A stretch of DNA of 34,498 bases from Lachnospiraceae bacterium (GCA_017623675.1 JAGAOO010000065.1:1-34498); one strand, 5' to 3'. Shown: positions 26,483-33,323, counted from the first letter of the stretch. Program-made: numbers and translations. Notes: generated by a model from the letters alone, not told the origin.

Positions 26483-26513
26483 TGTGGTATTTACGGGGGA
26501 TACCCTCCCACTT
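26483..26513 (-). promoter_or_regulatory. Probable L1-binding hairpin before rplK
   Basis: On the minus strand AAGTGGGAGGGTATCCCCCG continues as TAAATACCACA, starting right after the nusG stop codon and ending 14 nt before the rplK Shine-Dalgarno. It differs from the rplA copy at about five of 31 positions, and the paired bases GTGG/CCAC are kept. L1 autogenous control at this site is known in other bacteria. Confidence 0.65.
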
Positions 26514-26514
26514 G

Positions 26515-27048
26515 CTAGTTTAACTTCTGTACCTCTAAGAAGCCAATTTCAACTGATGTAGCACGTCCAAAGATATCTACATCAATAGTTACAGACTGCT
26601 TTGCCATGTTGATTGCCTTAATCTCGCCTACAGTGTCTGCCCATGCACCGGCAGTAACCTTAATGGTATCACCAACCTCGAGATCAATCTCAACCTGTTG
26701 TTTTGTTGTAACACCCATGGAACGAATCTCGCCTTCTGTTAACGGAACCGGTTTTGATCCAGGACCAACAAATCCTGTAACACCTCTGGTATTCCGAACC
26801 ACATACCATGTGGTATCATTCATTACCATGTTGAGCAGTACATAACCCGGAAACATCTTCTTAGAAACCTGTTTCTTGGCACCGTTCTTTACTTCAACTA
26901 CATCTTGAAGAGGAACTGCAACCTCAAGAATCTGATCTTCCAGACCGCGGTTCTCCACGCTCTTTTCAATATCAGCTTTTACCTTATTTTCATAACCTGA
27001 GTAGGTATGGACTACATACCATCTTGCTTTTGATTCTGCTTCTGACAT
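26515..27048 (-). CDS. nusG: Transcription termination/antitermination factor NusG
   Basis: NusG, 177 aa, binds RNA polymerase and modulates pausing, elongation and coupling to the ribosome. It begins MSEAESKARWYVVHTYSGYENKVK, has the NGN domain with KMFPGYVLLNMVMNDTTWYVVRNTRGVTGFVG, and a C-terminal KOW domain (EVGDTIKVTAGAWADTVGEIKAIN). The start at 27048 is the usual one for this family; a frame 13 codons longer runs into the secE stop region and is not supported. It lies 14 nt after secE and 55 nt before rplK. Length is typical and nothing is missing. Confidence 0.96.
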   Translation of the reverse strand: MSEAESKARWYVVHTYSGYENKVKADIEKSVENRGLEDQILEVAVPLQDVVEVKNGAKKQVSKKMFPGYVLLNMVMNDTTWYVVRNTRGVTGFVGPGSKPVPLTEGEIRSMGVTTKQQVEIDLEVGDTIKVTAGAWADTVGEIKAINMAKQSVTIDVDIFGRATSVEIGFLEVQKLN

Positions 27049-27062
27049 ATAATCACCAACCT

Positions 27063-27302
27063 TTACCCTATTAACTGTTGCACCCATTTTAACAATGCAT
27101 CGTATCCTTCATGCAAACCGGTATCAACCAGTGCCACGATACATCCAATAATGATTGCCATTACAATAACCGCTACGGATTCTTTTACAAGGGAATCTTT
27201 ATCAGGCCAGGTAATCTTGTGAAACTCGGCTTTTAATTCCTGAAACCAACTACGCTTAAGGGTTGATTTCTCTTTGGATTTCTCCACTTCTTTACTTCCC
27301 AT
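27063..27302 (-). CDS. secE: Preprotein translocase subunit SecE
   Basis: SecE, 79 aa, the clamp-like subunit of the SecYEG channel. The N-terminus is charged (GSKEVEKSKEKSTLKR), the amphipathic helix carries the family signature WFQELKAEFHKITWPDKDSLVKE, and a single membrane helix follows (VAVIVMAIIIGCIVALVDTGL). The order rpmG-secE-nusG is nearly universal. It starts 29 nt after the rpmG stop codon and ends 14 nt before nusG. Confidence 0.95.
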   Translation of the reverse strand: MGSKEVEKSKEKSTLKRSWFQELKAEFHKITWPDKDSLVKESVAVIVMAIIIGCIVALVDTGLHEGYDALLKWVQQLIG

Positions 27303-27331
27303 TTAACTACTCCTTATGTGGTTATCAAGGT

Positions 27332-27481
27332 TTACTTAGTTTCCTTATGCATTGTATGAGCCTTGCAGAACTTACAATACTTCTTAGTTTCCATACGATC
27401 TGGATGCGTCTTCTTTTCTTTTGTGAGATTGTAATTACGCTGTTTACACTCTTCACATGCCAATGTAATCTTTACGCGCAC
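27332..27481 (-). CDS. rpmG: 50S ribosomal protein L33 (zinc-binding type)
   Basis: L33, 49 aa, a small protein of the large subunit. It starts with GTG at 27481, giving [23 protein letters not shown] and so on, preceded by GGAGGTGG 6 nt away. Four cysteines in two pairs (CEEC and CKFC) identify the zinc-ribbon C+ form, the type normally used when zinc is sufficient. It is the first gene of the rpmG-secE-nusG-rplK-rplA operon, behind a long structured leader. Confidence 0.93.
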   Translation of the reverse strand: MRVKITLACEECKQRNYNLTKEKKTHPDRMETKKYCKFCKAHTMHKETK

Positions 27482-27508
27482 AACTGCCACCTCCGTTTCT
27501 ATTCATTT

Positions 27509-27722
27509 TTGCGAGACGTTTTTGTATGTTATAAGGCACCTCGCAAGACAAGCTTGCTCGGTGATGTGAAAGTCGTCAAATAAGAAATTCGCTTCGCTAA
27601 TTTCTTTCCTTGCAAACTGTAAGCCCCAAAAACATGCAAGCATGTTTTTTGTCTCCCAGTTTGCAAGCCAAGAAAACGCAAGCGTTTTCTTGCTTGACTC
27701 GTTTTTGCACACAAAAAAAACG
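27509..27722 (-). repeat. Hairpin-packed element in the rpmG leader
   Basis: Within 214 nt there are at least six inverted repeats: TTGCGAG/CTCGCAA (27509-27546), GCAAG/CTTGC (27543-27557), GAAATTCGC/GCTAATTTC (27584-27604), CTTGCAAACTG/CAGTTTGCAAG (27609-27667) enclosing AAAAACATGC/GCATGTTTTT (27628-27649), CAAGAAAACGC/GCGTTTTCTTG (27669-27692) and CGTTTTT/AAAAACG (27701-27722). GCAAG/CTTGC recurs in several arms. Both minus-strand and plus-strand short frames run through it but are not convincing genes. It lies between a predicted promoter and rpmG, so it is probably transcribed as a leader, or is a mobile palindromic repeat lodged there. Confidence 0.65.
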
Positions 27723-27743
27723 CCTTCTTCCGTCGCAGAGTAT

Positions 27744-27773
27744 AGAATAGCATAGTATTATAGCTTCCGTCAA
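27744..27773 (-). promoter_or_regulatory. Promoter of the rpmG-secE-nusG-rplKA operon
   Basis: On the minus strand TTGACG (27768-27773), an 18-nt spacer and TATTCT (27744-27749). The -35 matches five of six, the -10 four of six. It would give a leader of about 255 nt containing the hairpin element. The -35 box is one arm of an inverted repeat whose other arm is the -35 box of murC. Confidence 0.5.
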
Positions 27774-27783
27774 CACTTTTTTA

Positions 27784-27812
27784 TTGACGGCTTCTGTTTC
27801 CTATACTATTAT
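27784..27812 (+). promoter_or_regulatory. Promoter of murC
   Basis: TTGACG (27784-27789), a 17-nt spacer and TATTAT (27807-27812). Both boxes match consensus at five of six. It lies 31 nt before the murC start codon and back to back with the rpmG promoter; CCGTCAA...TTGACGG (27767-27790) links the two -35 boxes. Confidence 0.7.
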
Positions 27813-27843
27813 AAGGAAAGAAAAATGAAAAGGAAGGATTATC

Positions 27844-29226
27844 ATGTACCAAATAGATTTTAACCAGCCAATCCATGTACATTTTATCGGCATTGGTGGT
27901 ATCAGCATGAGTGGTCTTGCCGAAATTCTTTTACAGGAAGGGTTTACTATCAGTGGTTCCGATGCAAAGGAATCTGATATCGTTTCCTTATTAAAGAAGC
28001 TTGGGGCAGTCATCACCATCGGACAAAAAGCAGAGAATATTACAGATGATATCGATTTAATTGTATATACAGCAGCAATTCACAAAGACAATCCGGAATT
28101 CCAGGCAGCTCTTGCCAGTGCAAAACCGATGCTGACCAGAGCCCAGCTCTTGGGGCAGATTATGGCAAATTATGAATACTCTGTGGCAGTAAGCGGCACC
28201 CATGGTAAAACGACTACTACTTCTATGCTGTCTCAGATTTTTTTGGCAGCACAAGTCGATCCAACCATTTCCATCGGCGGTATGCTGGATGCTATCGGGG
28301 GTAATATACGCGTTGGTCAGTCCGAATACTTTGTGACAGAGGCCTGTGAATATACCAATAGCTATCATGCATTTCAGCCAAAAGTCAGCATCATTCTGAA
28401 TGTAGATGCGGACCACTTGGACTTCTTTAGTGGAATTGATGAAATTATTCAGTCCTTCCGAACCTTTGCACATAAACTGCAACCGGACGGCACCTTAATT
28501 ATCAATGGTGAAATGGAATGTCTTCCTATTATAATAGAAGATTTAAATCGTAACATTTGTACCTTTGGTTTAACGAGCAATTGCAAATATAGTGCTACTA
28601 ATATCCGCTATGATGCGGAGGGCTGTGCAACTTATACTCTGCTGATAGACGGCAAACCGGTTACGGATATTCAGCTTCATGTACATGGCATTCACAATGT
28701 TACGAATTCCTTAGCTGCCATTGCTGCTGCTGATTTATTACATATCAATATGGATGCAATCAAAGAAGGGCTTGCTGCCTGTGGTGGTGCAAAGCGTCGA
28801 TTCGAAACGAAAGGTGTCTTTAACGGTGTGACAATCATCGATGATTATGCCCATCATCCGACGGAAATCAAAGCTACCCTTACTGCTGCCAAGCAAACTG
28901 ACCATAATGAAATCTGGTGCGTGTTCCAACCCCACACTTATACACGTACAAAGGCGTTATTACCAGATTTTGCAGAGGCACTTCATAATGCCGACCATGT
29001 AGTATTAACCAAAATATACGCTGCCAGAGAGCAGGATACCGGCTTAGTTTCATCTCAGGATATAGCAGACCTTCTTAAGAATAAATATCAGACAGATGTT
29101 ATTTATCTTCCTGAATTTGATGAGGTAGAAGCCTACGTGAAAAAAAATTGCAAAAAAAATGATTTGTTAATAACTATGGGTGCCGGAGACGTTGTAAACA
29201 TTGGCGAAAACCTCTTAAAAAAATAG
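27844..29226 (+). CDS. murC: UDP-N-acetylmuramate-L-alanine ligase
   Basis: MurC, 460 aa, adds L-alanine to UDP-MurNAc, the first amino-acid step of the peptidoglycan stem peptide. The N-terminal UDP-binding domain has HFIGIGGISMSGLAEILL; the ATP-binding loop is GTHGKTTTT at 118-126; the central domain has EACEYTNSYHAFQPKVSIILN and DADHLDFF; the C-terminal domain has DDYAHHPTEI with the conserved His. AAGGAAGG precedes the ATG. It is a single-gene unit divergent from the ribosomal operon and closed by a terminator. GIGG and HHPTE distinguish MurC from MurD, MurE and MurF. Confidence 0.98.
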   Translation: MYQIDFNQPIHVHFIGIGGISMSGLAEILLQEGFTISGSDAKESDIVSLLKKLGAVITIGQKAENITDDIDLIVYTAAIHKDNPEFQAALASAKPMLTRAQLLGQIMANYEYSVAVSGTHGKTTTTSMLSQIFLAAQVDPTISIGGMLDAIGGNIRVGQSEYFVTEACEYTNSYHAFQPKVSIILNVDADHLDFFSGIDEIIQSFRTFAHKLQPDGTLIINGEMECLPIIIEDLNRNICTFGLTSNCKYSATNIRYDAEGCATYTLLIDGKPVTDIQLHVHGIHNVTNSLAAIAAADLLHINMDAIKEGLAACGGAKRRFETKGVFNGVTIIDDYAHHPTEIKATLTAAKQTDHNEIWCVFQPHTYTRTKALLPDFAEALHNADHVVLTKIYAAREQDTGLVSSQDIADLLKNKYQTDVIYLPEFDEVEAYVKKNCKKNDLLITMGAGDVVNIGENLLKK

Positions 29227-29239
29227 TTTTGCACATTGT

Positions 29240-29279
29240 CCACAATTTTTCATTTTCAATTTTCGATGAAAGATTGTGG
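29240..29279 (+). terminator. Terminator of murC
   Basis: CCACAATTTTTCAT pairs with ATGAAAGATTGTGG over 14 positions (one G-U) around a 12-nt loop, followed by GCTATTTTTATTGTATTTTTT. It begins 13 nt after the murC stop codon. Part of the left arm overlaps a DnaA-box-like 9-mer at 29236-29244. Confidence 0.8.
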
Positions 29280-29324
29280 GCTATTTTTATTGTATTTTTT
29301 CGACTATTTATGCCCCTCTGCAAC

Positions 29325-29342
29325 TTATCCACATTATCCACT
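29325..29342 (+). promoter_or_regulatory. Tandem DnaA boxes
   Basis: TTATCCACA (perfect DnaA box, 29325-29333) is followed without a gap by TTATCCACT (one mismatch, 29334-29342). A third near-match, TTGTCCACA, lies at 29236-29244 in the same orientation. They stand about 45 nt upstream of the -35 box of the dnaD/dnaC-like genes. Control of these primosome genes by DnaA, or a DnaA titration site, is a reasonable inference. Confidence 0.6.
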
Positions 29343-29386
29343 TTTTACACTTTTTTCTCTCCACAAGTCGCCGAAAGCCTGTTCGA

Positions 29387-29415
29387 TTTACAATTCCCAA
29401 AACGTATTATATAAT
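29387..29415 (+). promoter_or_regulatory. Promoter of the dnaD-dnaC operon
   Basis: TTTACA (29387-29392), a 17-nt spacer and a perfect TATAAT (29410-29415). Predicted start near 29422 gives a leader of about 335 nt that contains the large hairpin and the 100-bp repeats. No nearer promoter before the start codon at 29759 was obvious. Confidence 0.75.
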
Positions 29416-29435
29416 GCGTTTACATCAAGCCATGC

Positions 29436-29497
29436 AAGAATGAAGCAGAGCAATTGGAAGGATGCTTGCATACTTCCAATTGGTGTGCTTCATTCTT
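29436..29497. repeat. 25-bp inverted repeat
   Basis: Two 25-nt arms (29436-29460 and 29473-29497) match except for a central three-base mismatch, around a 12-nt loop GATGCTTGCATA. The outer arm reads AAGAATGAAGCA and the inner CAATTGGAAG. It is the first structure in the dnaD leader and overlaps the first 100-bp repeat unit. No T-run follows, so it is not a typical terminator. Confidence 0.75.
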
Positions 29498-29721
29498 ATA
29501 GGGCGCATGCCCGACACCGACATGAGCGTAGCGAATGGAGGTGTGCATGGCGTAGCCACGGATGCTTGCATACTTTTTCGTGGTGACAATTAGACTTATA
29601 GGGCGTATGCCCGACACCGACATGAGCGTAGCGAAATGGAGGTGTGCATGGCGTAGCCACAAGTGCATGCCCGACACCGAGCGGAAGCGCAGCGAACGTG
29701 AGGTGTGCATGGCGTAGCCAC
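29461..29721. repeat. 100-bp tandem repeats (two and a half copies)
   Basis: Units start at 29461, 29561 and 29661, an exact 100-bp period. Each unit has GATGCTTGCATACT, a variable middle, TTATAGGGCG, and a conserved core of 53-55 bp (29507-29559, 29607-29660, 29667-29721) reading from ATGCCCGACACCGA through GAGCGTAGCGAA to GGTGTGCATGGCGTAGCCAC. The third unit lacks the first half and its core is partly diverged (GCGGAAGCGCAGCGAACG). GC content is well above the flanks. Frames open on both strands are by-products of the period; no start site supports a gene. The cores can fold through GACACC with GGTGT. Confidence 0.85.
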
Positions 29722-29758
29722 ACATACTATTTGTTGGAAACCAGAAAGGAGAAAAAGG

Positions 29759-30892
29759 ATGAAAACCATAACAATCACATCTGAAAACGGAGAAACCTTT
29801 TCCTCAATTTCCAACTTTTTTATTGACTATTACATGACAGAAGCAAACGGCGAGTTCGTTAAGATTTATCTTTATATGGTTCGGCTGCAGGAAGCCGGAC
29901 AATCTATCAGCATACAGGATATTGCTGACCATTTTCAATGTACACAAAAGGATATTTGTCGTGCCATTCGGTACTGGGTTGACCGGGATATTCTGCGTTT
30001 GGAATACAACCAGAAAAATGAATTGCTGGGCATCACTATCATGAGTCTGACACTACCGGAACAAACGGAAGAACCCGATGCAAATTCCGGGTTGGATTTA
30101 CTGCACAAACCAGTGACAGCTTCTAAGGTATATCCGATTACCCAGTCTAAGAAAGTCATGCCGACCCCTAAAGAGGAATCTCATTTGCCGGAGATACCAG
30201 AAAAGAAGACGTATTCCCCAACTCAATTGCGGGCAATTGAACAGGATAAAGATATGGAGAACATTGTATACCAGTTTGAGATGTATTGTGGTCATACGCC
30301 GACACCAACAGAATACAATACCTTGTTGTACATATATGAACAGCTCATGTTCCCGGCAGAATTGTTGGAATATCTGATTGAATACTGTGCTTCGTTAGAG
30401 CACACCTCCAATCGTTACATAGAGAAGGTTGCCATTGACTGGTATTCCAGAGACATTCATACAGCAGAACAGGCAAAGCAGGAAACAGCTGCTTATCATG
30501 CATTAAATGCTGCAATTTCCAAGGAATTAGGACTCTCCAGAGTTCTCACTCCAACAGAGCTTCGATATATTAATACATGGAAAAATGATTACGCATTCCA
30601 GCAGGATGTTATCATTGAAGCCTGCCAGAGAGCCAGTGCCAGCAACAAGATAAATTTCCGTTATATCAATGGAATTCTGACCAATTGGCATGAAAATCAT
30701 GTGTCCACACTGGCAGATATTAAACGGCTGGAACAACAACATATGGAACAGCCTAAGCCTGCCAATCGGCAGAGTGCCGGACGCAAGGTACAAAACCTGC
30801 CATTTAATGACTTTAACCAACGAGATTATGACAATCAGGAGCTTGAGAATTTCTTTATTCAGGAGGTTCAGAAATTATCCGAGCAGTCATAA
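29759..30892 (+). CDS. DnaD-domain replication initiation protein
   Basis: A 377-aa primosome protein of the DnaD/DnaB family of Firmicutes, which remodels origin DNA and recruits the helicase loader. Residues 1-95 form a winged-helix-like N-terminal domain (SIQDIADHFQCTQKDICRAIRYWVDRDILRLE); a linker rich in Pro, Glu and Lys follows to about 160; then two DnaB_2 domains carry the family motif as YIEKVAIDW (220-228) and YINGILTNW (302-310). AAAGGAG precedes the ATG at 29759; the frame is open for 18 more codons into the repeat region, without a ribosome site. The dnaC-like loader follows after 33 nt, so the two are one operon. Confidence 0.9.
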   Translation: MKTITITSENGETFSSISNFFIDYYMTEANGEFVKIYLYMVRLQEAGQSISIQDIADHFQCTQKDICRAIRYWVDRDILRLEYNQKNELLGITIMSLTLPEQTEEPDANSGLDLLHKPVTASKVYPITQSKKVMPTPKEESHLPEIPEKKTYSPTQLRAIEQDKDMENIVYQFEMYCGHTPTPTEYNTLLYIYEQLMFPAELLEYLIEYCASLEHTSNRYIEKVAIDWYSRDIHTAEQAKQETAAYHALNAAISKELGLSRVLTPTELRYINTWKNDYAFQQDVIIEACQRASASNKINFRYINGILTNWHENHVSTLADIKRLEQQHMEQPKPANRQSAGRKVQNLPFNDFNQRDYDNQELENFFIQEVQKLSEQS

Positions 30893-30925
30893 CCAATCAT
30901 TGAAAACAGTATGAGGTAGCACAAT

Positions 30926-31945
30926 ATGCCATTTGAAACAGCTTATAAAAAAGAAATATTGCAGGAATATGAACAAATTCGATTCCGAAACCGCCAGCTA
31001 TTAAACGAACGGATTCAGAACATACGCAAGGAAGTTCCACGAATTGCAGAGATTGATGCCCAGATTCGTGATATGACCATTGACGCTGCCTTGGCACACG
31101 ATGAGCCTGTGGATGAGGCATTCCTTGCCCAACAAACCCAGACACTCATTGATGAAAAATACGAGATACTAAAGCAGGCCGGATACCCTTCTGATTATTT
31201 ATCAACCATTTATACCTGTACGAAATGCAGTGATACCGGTTATATCAATCATGAGCCTTGCGACTGCATGAAGCAGAAAATGGTACAACGACAGTACAAA
31301 CATTCCAACCTTGGAAGCAAGTTAGAGGAGGAAAATTTCAAGTCTTTTTGTCTGGATTATTACAGCAATCTGTCCGATGGCAAACACGAATTAACCCCTC
31401 GTGCAAATATGGAAAATACTTATCACTCTCTTTTAAAATATATTGAAGGCATCGATTCTTATTTTGAAGGAAATACTCAGCAGAAGGGAAGTATTCTGTT
31501 TCAGGGAAGCACCGGAGTAGGCAAAACTTTTTTATCCAATTGTGTAGCAAAAGAATTGCTGGATAAAGGATATGCCGTTTTGTATGTGTCAGCCGGAACC
31601 CTGTTTGAAAAAATCAGTGATGTGGTTATGAATAAAAATCAGATTGCTGACAGTCAAAGCTTTTATCAGGCAGTAAATGAATGTGACATATTAATAATCG
31701 ATGATTTAGGCACGGAATATATTAATAATTTTACTGCTTCCTATTTATATACGCTTTTGAATGACCGTTTGTTGCGGAGAAAAGCAACTATCATTTCTAC
31801 CAATCTGTCATTGGCAGATTTACGTCAGCATTATAGTGAACGTATTTTTTCACGTATTTGTGACAGCTATTTGATATATACTATTTATGGAGATGATATC
31901 CGGTTTGTAAAACGAAAAGCCTGGCAGTCATCGTCAGATAATTAA
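30926..31945 (+). CDS. DnaC/DnaI-like helicase loader ATPase
   Basis: A 339-aa AAA+ protein of the DnaC/IstB group, the likely loader of the replicative helicase. A coiled N-terminal region (residues 1-90) is followed by a Cys cluster CTKCSDTGYINHEPCDC (Cys98, 101, 112, 114), probably a zinc site for helicase binding as in DnaI. Walker A is FQGSTGVGKTF at about 194-201 and Walker B is LIIDDLGTE near 255; STNLSLADLRQHYSERIFSRI has sensor 1 and the box VII arginine. GAGGT precedes the ATG. An IstB transposase helper is less likely because no istA is near and the partner is dnaD-like. Confidence 0.92.
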   Translation: MPFETAYKKEILQEYEQIRFRNRQLLNERIQNIRKEVPRIAEIDAQIRDMTIDAALAHDEPVDEAFLAQQTQTLIDEKYEILKQAGYPSDYLSTIYTCTKCSDTGYINHEPCDCMKQKMVQRQYKHSNLGSKLEEENFKSFCLDYYSNLSDGKHELTPRANMENTYHSLLKYIEGIDSYFEGNTQQKGSILFQGSTGVGKTFLSNCVAKELLDKGYAVLYVSAGTLFEKISDVVMNKNQIADSQSFYQAVNECDILIIDDLGTEYINNFTASYLYTLLNDRLLRRKATIISTNLSLADLRQHYSERIFSRICDSYLIYTIYGDDIRFVKRKAWQSSSDN

Positions 31946-31976
31946 GCTTTCCTTATTATCATTTCTGCAGAAGCCC

Positions 31977-32006
31977 TTGACGGGAGCACTCAAACAATGG
32001 TATAAA
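31977..32006 (+). promoter_or_regulatory. Promoter of prs
   Basis: TTGACG (31977-31982), an 18-nt spacer ending in TGG, and TATAAA (32001-32006). TG just before the -10 box makes it an extended -10 promoter. Leader length is about 65 nt. Confidence 0.7.
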
Positions 32007-32077
32007 AGCAAAGGGTTATTCCCAGCTTTTACATAAAGATGAAACTATTAACAATTTAACCAATGGAGGAACATATC

Positions 32078-33274
32078 ATGCCTGATGATAGCAAATTAGA
32101 AACTATACCAGTTGGTCGCCTTGGCATTATCGCAACTGAAAGCTGTACAACCTTAGGAGAGAAGGTGGACAACTATCTTGTCAAATGGAGAGCTGCCCGT
32201 CAGAACGAGCATAAATCTACCATTGCTTTCCATGGATACGAAAGGGATTCTTATTTAATTAGCAGTGCCTGTCCGCGTTTTGGTTCCGGCGAAGCAAAGG
32301 GTGTTATTCGGGAATCTGTTCGTGGTTCCGATTTATACATCTTGGTGGATGTGTTAAATCACAGTCTGGAATATACCATTTGCGGTAAACCATCTCCAAT
32401 GTCACCGGATGACCACTATCAGGATTTGAAGCGTGTCATCGCAGCATCCACCGGCAAGGCAAGAAAAATAACTGTCATCATGCCATTTTTATATGAAAGC
32501 CGTCAGCACAAGCGCAGCTCCAGAGAGTCATTAGACTGTGCCTTGATGTTGCAGGAATTAATCGGCTTAGGTGTTGACAATATCATCACCTTCGATGCTC
32601 ATGACCCACGGGTTCAGAATGCAATTCCGTTAAATGGCTTTGAAAATATCCGTCCAACCTATCAGTTTGTAAAATGTCTGTTACGGTCGACGCCGGATTT
32701 GGAAATTGACAAAAATCACATGATGGTTATTTCACCGGACGAGGGTGCTATGCATCGTGCCATTTTCCTTGCAAATATGCTTGGTGTAGATGTTGGTATG
32801 TTCTATAAGAGACGGGATTACACACAGGTTGTAAATGGCAGAAACCCAATTGTGGCACATGAATTCCTCGGTGATTCTGTACAAGGTAAGGACGTTATCA
32901 TTATTGACGATATGATTTCTTCCGGTGAAAGTATGCTGGACGTTGCAAGACATATGAAAAAACGTGGTGCAAACCGGGTATACTGCATGAGTACCTTTGG
33001 CTTATTTACCAACGGTTTGGAAATCTTTGACGAGTGCTACAAGGAAGGGGTTATTGAGAAGGTTATTACAACCAACTTAACCTATCAGATGCCGGAATTA
33101 CTGGCAAGAGACTGGTACGCTTCTGCTGATTTAAGCAAGTATATTGCATTATTAATCGACCACTTGAATCACGATGCATCCATCAGCGACCTTTTAGACC
33201 AGACCGAGCGTATTCAGGCAAGAATTAATGAATATAAAGTAAAACATACAATTTCTGAAAATTACGAGGCATAG
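32078..33274 (+). CDS. prs: Ribose-phosphate pyrophosphokinase (long form)
   Basis: PRPP synthetase-like protein, 398 aa, which would make phosphoribosyl pyrophosphate from ribose-5-phosphate and ATP for purine, pyrimidine, His and Trp synthesis. The PRPP-binding loop is VIIIDDMISSGESML; FDAHDPRVQNAIP corresponds to the ribose-phosphate/metal region; KRRDYTQVVNGRN fits the flexible catalytic loop; YESRQHKRSSRES replaces the usual YARQDRK. It is some 80 residues longer than classical Prs (about 315), mainly through an N-terminal extension and inserts, a form I associate with Clostridia; regulation may differ. The ATG at 32078 is used because GGAGG lies 8 nt before it and would be coding from the upstream ATG. 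Confidence 0.88.
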   Translation: MPDDSKLETIPVGRLGIIATESCTTLGEKVDNYLVKWRAARQNEHKSTIAFHGYERDSYLISSACPRFGSGEAKGVIRESVRGSDLYILVDVLNHSLEYTICGKPSPMSPDDHYQDLKRVIAASTGKARKITVIMPFLYESRQHKRSSRESLDCALMLQELIGLGVDNIITFDAHDPRVQNAIPLNGFENIRPTYQFVKCLLRSTPDLEIDKNHMMVISPDEGAMHRAIFLANMLGVDVGMFYKRRDYTQVVNGRNPIVAHEFLGDSVQGKDVIIIDDMISSGESMLDVARHMKKRGANRVYCMSTFGLFTNGLEIFDECYKEGVIEKVITTNLTYQMPELLARDWYASADLSKYIALLIDHLNHDASISDLLDQTERIQARINEYKVKHTISENYEA

Positions 33275-33283
33275 AAATGAAAG

Positions 33284-33323
33284 AGCCTCCCACCGCAAAG
33301 TTCCTGCTTTGTGATGGGAGGCT
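33284..33323. terminator. Terminator between prs and the immunity-like gene
   Basis: AGCCTCCCA pairs perfectly with TGGGAGGCT and an inner CAAAG/CTTTG extends the stem. On the minus strand it is followed by CTTTCATTTC, on the plus strand by TCGAGACCTTATG, so it suits the minus-strand gene best, though it probably serves both convergent genes. Confidence 0.75.

Noticed and set aside
27503-27753. Minus-strand genes of 69-74 codons upstream of rpmG
   Set aside because: They run through a series of hairpins, lack a ribosome site and have no recognisable domain; a repeat or leader explains the region better.
29229-29414. Small plus-strand gene after murC (61 codons)
   Set aside because: It has no ribosome site, overlaps the murC terminator, DnaA boxes and the dnaD promoter, and its product is a Phe-rich low-complexity string.
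27844-29415. Chromosomal replication origin
   Set aside because: Gene polarity and three DnaA-like boxes fit, but too few boxes were seen and dnaA, dnaN, rnpA and rpmH are absent; kept only as a question in the findings.
29420-29814. Overlapping minus- and plus-strand frames in the repeat region
   Set aside because: They repeat the same short peptides in several frames because of the 100-bp period, and none has a ribosome binding site.
30926-31945. IstB helper of an IS21 insertion sequence
   Set aside because: No istA, terminal repeats or target duplication; the Cys cluster and the dnaD-like neighbour fit a helicase loader.
32004-32030. Terminator or attenuator before prs
   Set aside because: The stem AAAAGC/GCTTTT overlaps the -10 box of the prs promoter, so most of the left arm would not be transcribed.
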